Assembly (NCBI GenBank): GCA_035771175.1 | Contig: CM069598.1 | Coordinates: 18,700,438-18,764,437, forward strand | Reading direction: 5' to 3' | Length of the DNA stretch: 64,000 bases | Source: Paratinospora sagittata | Taxonomy: Eukaryota > Streptophyta > Magnoliopsida > Ranunculales > Menispermaceae | Position numbers and translations under genes: made by a program | In this document: piece after piece, positions 61,345 through 64,000 of the stretch | Position numbering within the stretch: the stretch's first letter is position 1 | Layout: each line of letters starts with the position of its first letter | Notes under the pieces: model-generated | Database searches by the model: none | The model's input: the letters and a program-made list of their open reading frames with translations, nothing else | Told to the model about the DNA's origin: nothing

Positions 61345-62756
61345 AAACCATATTGACAAAATAAGAATGAAGACTCATTAGCATTCCTTCCTCTCTTTTG
61401 GCACAAGTTTTAAAGGGAAATACTTCCTTCGGGAATCCTTTTGGGAGGCTCAAATCCCTAAGGGTGCCTCAAAAATCTGGAGGAGTATTTTATGGGGCTG
61501 GGAGCTATTAGAAAGAGGTACTCGCTGGAGAGTTGTGCGGGAACAAGATTTCCCTACGAGACAAATGGATCCCAAGACCAAGACCAAGTGTGTTCAAGAT
61601 TTCACAAGAACCCACAACACAAGAGTTGCAAATTTCATTTCAGAGAACATTGAATGGAACATAAAGAAGCTGAATGAAGATTTGCTGCCTATTGATGTAG
61701 AGGAAATTTTAAAAATCCCATTAAGCATCAGGCGACCTCCATACAGACTTGTTAGCACTACTCAAAGAACAATCAATACAACGTCAAGAGTGGGTATTGG
61801 CTGCAATCTAGAGAAGCAAACTTGGCTGAAAATTCATAGATAGACTGCAACAAAAAGATGTGGGGAAGGGTATGGAACTTAACAATTCCTCCAAAAGTTA
61901 AAATTTTCTGTTGGAGGTTGATCCAAAATGCTCTTCTTACCCCGAAAAACTTGAGAAAGAGGAAAATCATCAAGAATTCAGTTTGTAAGTGTGTTGGGAA
62001 GAGTCTGAATCGGAAGCCCAAGTCGTTGCCAAGTGTAAAATCGCCTCTGAAGCGTGGGATGGGGGATATATTAGGCATGACTTGTTAAGTTTCCTGAGGC
62101 ATGGTCAGTGGAGGGAGCTAATTTTCTCAACTGATAAGAGTGAATTGGAGAAAACCATCATGATATGCGGGTTTCTTTGGGGAGAAAAGAACAAACAAAG
62201 AGTTGAAGAAGCTTGTCTTTCAGTAAATGCAATCATATGCAAAGTCCCCCCCCCCCCCCCCCCCGCGCCCCCCAAAGGTAGGCTAAAGCTGAATGTGGAT
62301 GCCAATGTCCCTCCAAATCAAAGTATAATAGGTGTTGCTGCAGTGATAAGAGACAATGAAGGCCAACTAATTGTAGCTGTAGCGAAGAAAATTGATGGGA
62401 ACTTTCAGTGCATTCTGCTGAACTGCTAGCCTTTAGAGAGGGTCTTAAGTTAGCCCTAGAAGCAAGTATACCAATCGATGTGGTGGAAAGTGATTCCTCA
62501 TCATCAGTTGCTGCCATCCGATCACCTGTTAGTATGCCTTCCGAGGATGGGGAACTGGTTGAAGATTGCAAAATGTTGTTAGATGCATGGCCAAATATTG
62601 TTATTGAGTACATTCAGAGAAATGAACGTAGTTGCTCATAGACTTAGCAAATTTGTTGTTTCCCTTGTTCAAAGTATTGTTTGGTTAGAGGAGGTTCCAC
62701 CTATAATCACGAATATAGTGTTTGAGGTGGCATGTCCTCTTTCTTCTTCTATATGA
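61345..62756 (+). pseudogene. LINE ORF2 C-terminal part: RT tail, zinc-binding region, RNase H
   Basis: Reads GKYFPSGSFWEAQIPKGASK and IWRSILWGWELLERGTRWRV, then VANFISENIEWNIKKLNEDL, VWNLTIPPKVKIFCWRLIQN (zf-RVT start), then RNase H: LKLNVDANVPPNQSIIGVAA, HSAELLAFREGLKLALEA and VVESDSSSSVAAIRSP, giving D, E and D positions, then NVVAHRLSKFVV and an end at CPLSSSI-stop near 62756. Frameshifts near 62405 and 62630 and others upstream break it. A run of 19 C (62246-62264) sits in the linker before RNase H. Confidence 0.8.
62246..62264. repeat. (C)19 homopolymer
   Basis: Nineteen cytosines followed by GCGCCCCCC, unusual in this AT-rich window. In frame it encodes a proline run before the LINE RNase H domain. 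Length is uncertain, since such runs are often miscalled. Confidence 0.8.
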
Positions 62757-62923
62757 AGCATATTTGAAATAAAAAATAAAAAATAAAAATGCATGTGTCC
62801 GTGGATTAATAAGAATAATTAGTTTTTTTGCAAAAGCTAAAAAGTTCTTATTAAACAAAAAATAGTAATTACCAAACAAGTCAAAAAGCTAGGACTACTC
62901 TTTTTAAAGTATTAGGTGGATGT

Positions 62924-63110
62924 TAAGGGTGGCAAAATAGTTCCGAGCCCGTTTGTCCACATTTGGAAAAACGAGTTGGATACGAACATAAGCTTTATGT
63001 CATTTTTAAAAGCAGGACGAGTTGGACATTGTCCATCAGACAAACAGGTAACTGTTTACAGTTAATTTAATAATTTTTGCCCCTTATATGATATGGTCAT
63101 GAAAACTTTG
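62924..63110. mobile_element. Family C element, left-end fragment (copy 3)
   Basis: Begins TAAGGGTGGCAAAATAG and continues with CCCGTTTGTCC and ACGAGTTGGATACGAACAT, phrases of the two fuller copies. The right terminus is not found, so the limit is approximate. Confidence 0.45.
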
Positions 63111-64000
63111 CAGTTAATAATCTCTTACGGTGTGTTTGCCTATTTGGTAGCTAAGAATATTTTGTTTTGAGAAAATATTATTTTCTCAAGAAAATGTACT
63201 TGAGAAAATTATCTCATAGTTGGTTATTAGTTACTTTTTCAGTTAAATAATTGCAACTTTCTCAAATTAATTAGTATAAAAATATTTTATAATAAGAAAA
63301 TGATTCCCAAGAAAGTAGGATTTCAATCAAAGTGATTGTCATGGTATTTACTTTCTCGGGAAAGCGATTACCGTGATAAAATTTTTATTTCTTTTATTAA
63401 AAAAAAAAAAAAAACTTACGACAGTCCTAAAAAACAAAATTGCGCTCCTTATATATCTCTACTATTTTGGTGACGACAACGACATACAATTCCGATGAGA
63501 GTTCATCTAAATCTCCATGTGAGGTTATTTTGAATTCCAACAAAGGTTTTAATAGTTTTGACGAGGTTTCATTAGTTTCAAAAGGAGTGAAGTTTTGTCT
63601 AGACCGGTTGTGACATGTTTATAATAAATTTAATTTACTGTGTTACATTATTATTATTTATTTCACATTTATTAATATTTTTTTATTAAATATGATAATT
63701 TTTTATTAAAAATAATATTTTAATAGAATATACTAATTTTATTAACTTAATATTATTAATAATATTTTTATGAAATATTTATTTTATTATTTTTAGAAAA
63801 TAAGTTTATTATTATTTTTTATTACAATTAATTTTATTATTTTTAATGAGAAACCAGTTTTGTTATTTTTAATAAAATTAAATATATTATAAATAATATT
63901 AATTTTATCATTTTTAATAGAATAAATATTTTATAATAAATATTATTTCATAATTTAAGATTTTGATGGGTTATGAAACATAATAATATTTTGATAGACG
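63111..64000. other. AT-rich intergenic edge
   Basis: No gene supported. 63640-64000 is almost entirely TTTATTA/TAATATT-type sequence like that at 31741-31920. 63150-63370 has inverted stretches (TTTCTCAAGAAAAT; ACTTTCTCGGGAAAG) suggesting a decayed fold-back element. Confidence 0.5.

Larger units (their letters stand above)
59043..62790 (+). mobile_element. Second decayed LINE, split by a family X-like LTR
   Basis: The left part (59043-59217) reads LFKPFTPDDEKAALFSMVPL and SHGPNG, the start of a LINE RT (usual SPGPDG). The right part (61345-62756) carries RT C-terminus, zinc-binding and RNase H segments, then an A-rich tail (62768-62790). The middle of the RT is missing, about 450 residues, so besides the insert there has been a deletion. 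Orientation is opposite to the LINE at 20-28 kb. Confidence 0.75.

Noticed and set aside
1..64000. CRISPR arrays, tRNA or rRNA genes, telomeric repeats
   Set aside because: No regularly spaced identical repeats with unique spacers, no tRNA-like arm pattern noticed by eye, and only isolated CCCTAA words; the region is plant nuclear DNA.

Overview
This is nuclear DNA from a flowering plant, most likely a eudicot. It is AT-rich and gene-sparse. It has plant-type genes with GT-AG introns, plant-specific cell-wall protein families and many plant retrotransposons; (TA)n tracts are frequent. I cannot name the species. I read splice sites by eye and made no homology searches.

Genes. I can support three host genes, all on the minus strand. 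(1) 1..7740 holds the 5' part of the 26S proteasome lid subunit RPN9 (PSMD13): four exons, with the gene running off the left edge. (2) 13624..14568 is an intronless hybrid proline-rich cell-wall protein: signal peptide, long P/V/Y/K repeats and a C-terminal eight-cysteine domain. (3) 37097..38741 is a secreted proline-rich protein ending in an X8 (CBM43) domain; its last coding exon is not identified.

Mobile DNA. 8.6-10.7 kb holds two hAT-like MITEs and a third inverted-repeat element. 16.7-19.2 kb holds two small fold-back elements. 20.2-28.65 kb is a decayed LINE on the minus strand (ORF1-like zinc-knuckle protein, endonuclease, reverse transcriptase, RNase H), split by a 2.9-kb LTR-like insert. 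32.2-35.1 kb holds LTR fragments and a clean hAT MITE with a perfect 8-bp target duplication. 43.2-49.2 kb is a three-level nest: an LTR of family Y was hit by an LTR of family X, which was then hit by a second, inverted X copy with a perfect 5-bp target duplication. 49.4-54.4 kb carries Ty3/gypsy gag remnants on the minus strand beside a protease ORF on the plus strand. 55.6-59.04 kb is a copia-like LTR split by a solo Y LTR. 59.04-62.78 kb is a second decayed LINE on the plus strand, split by another X-like LTR. The right edge is AT-rich repeat debris.

How it fits together. The three genes show no operon-like or pathway link; two encode extracellular wall proteins and one a general proteasome subunit. 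Most of the rest is explained by layers of retroelement insertion. The least ordinary signals are arrays of short, fixed-length, imperfect palindromes (24 nt at 40.6 kb; 27 nt at 57.4-58.0 kb; about 22-24 nt at 58.7-58.9 kb), at least two of them inside an LTR, and a long-LTR family whose promoter ends differ while its other end is conserved around a TGACGTCA palindrome.
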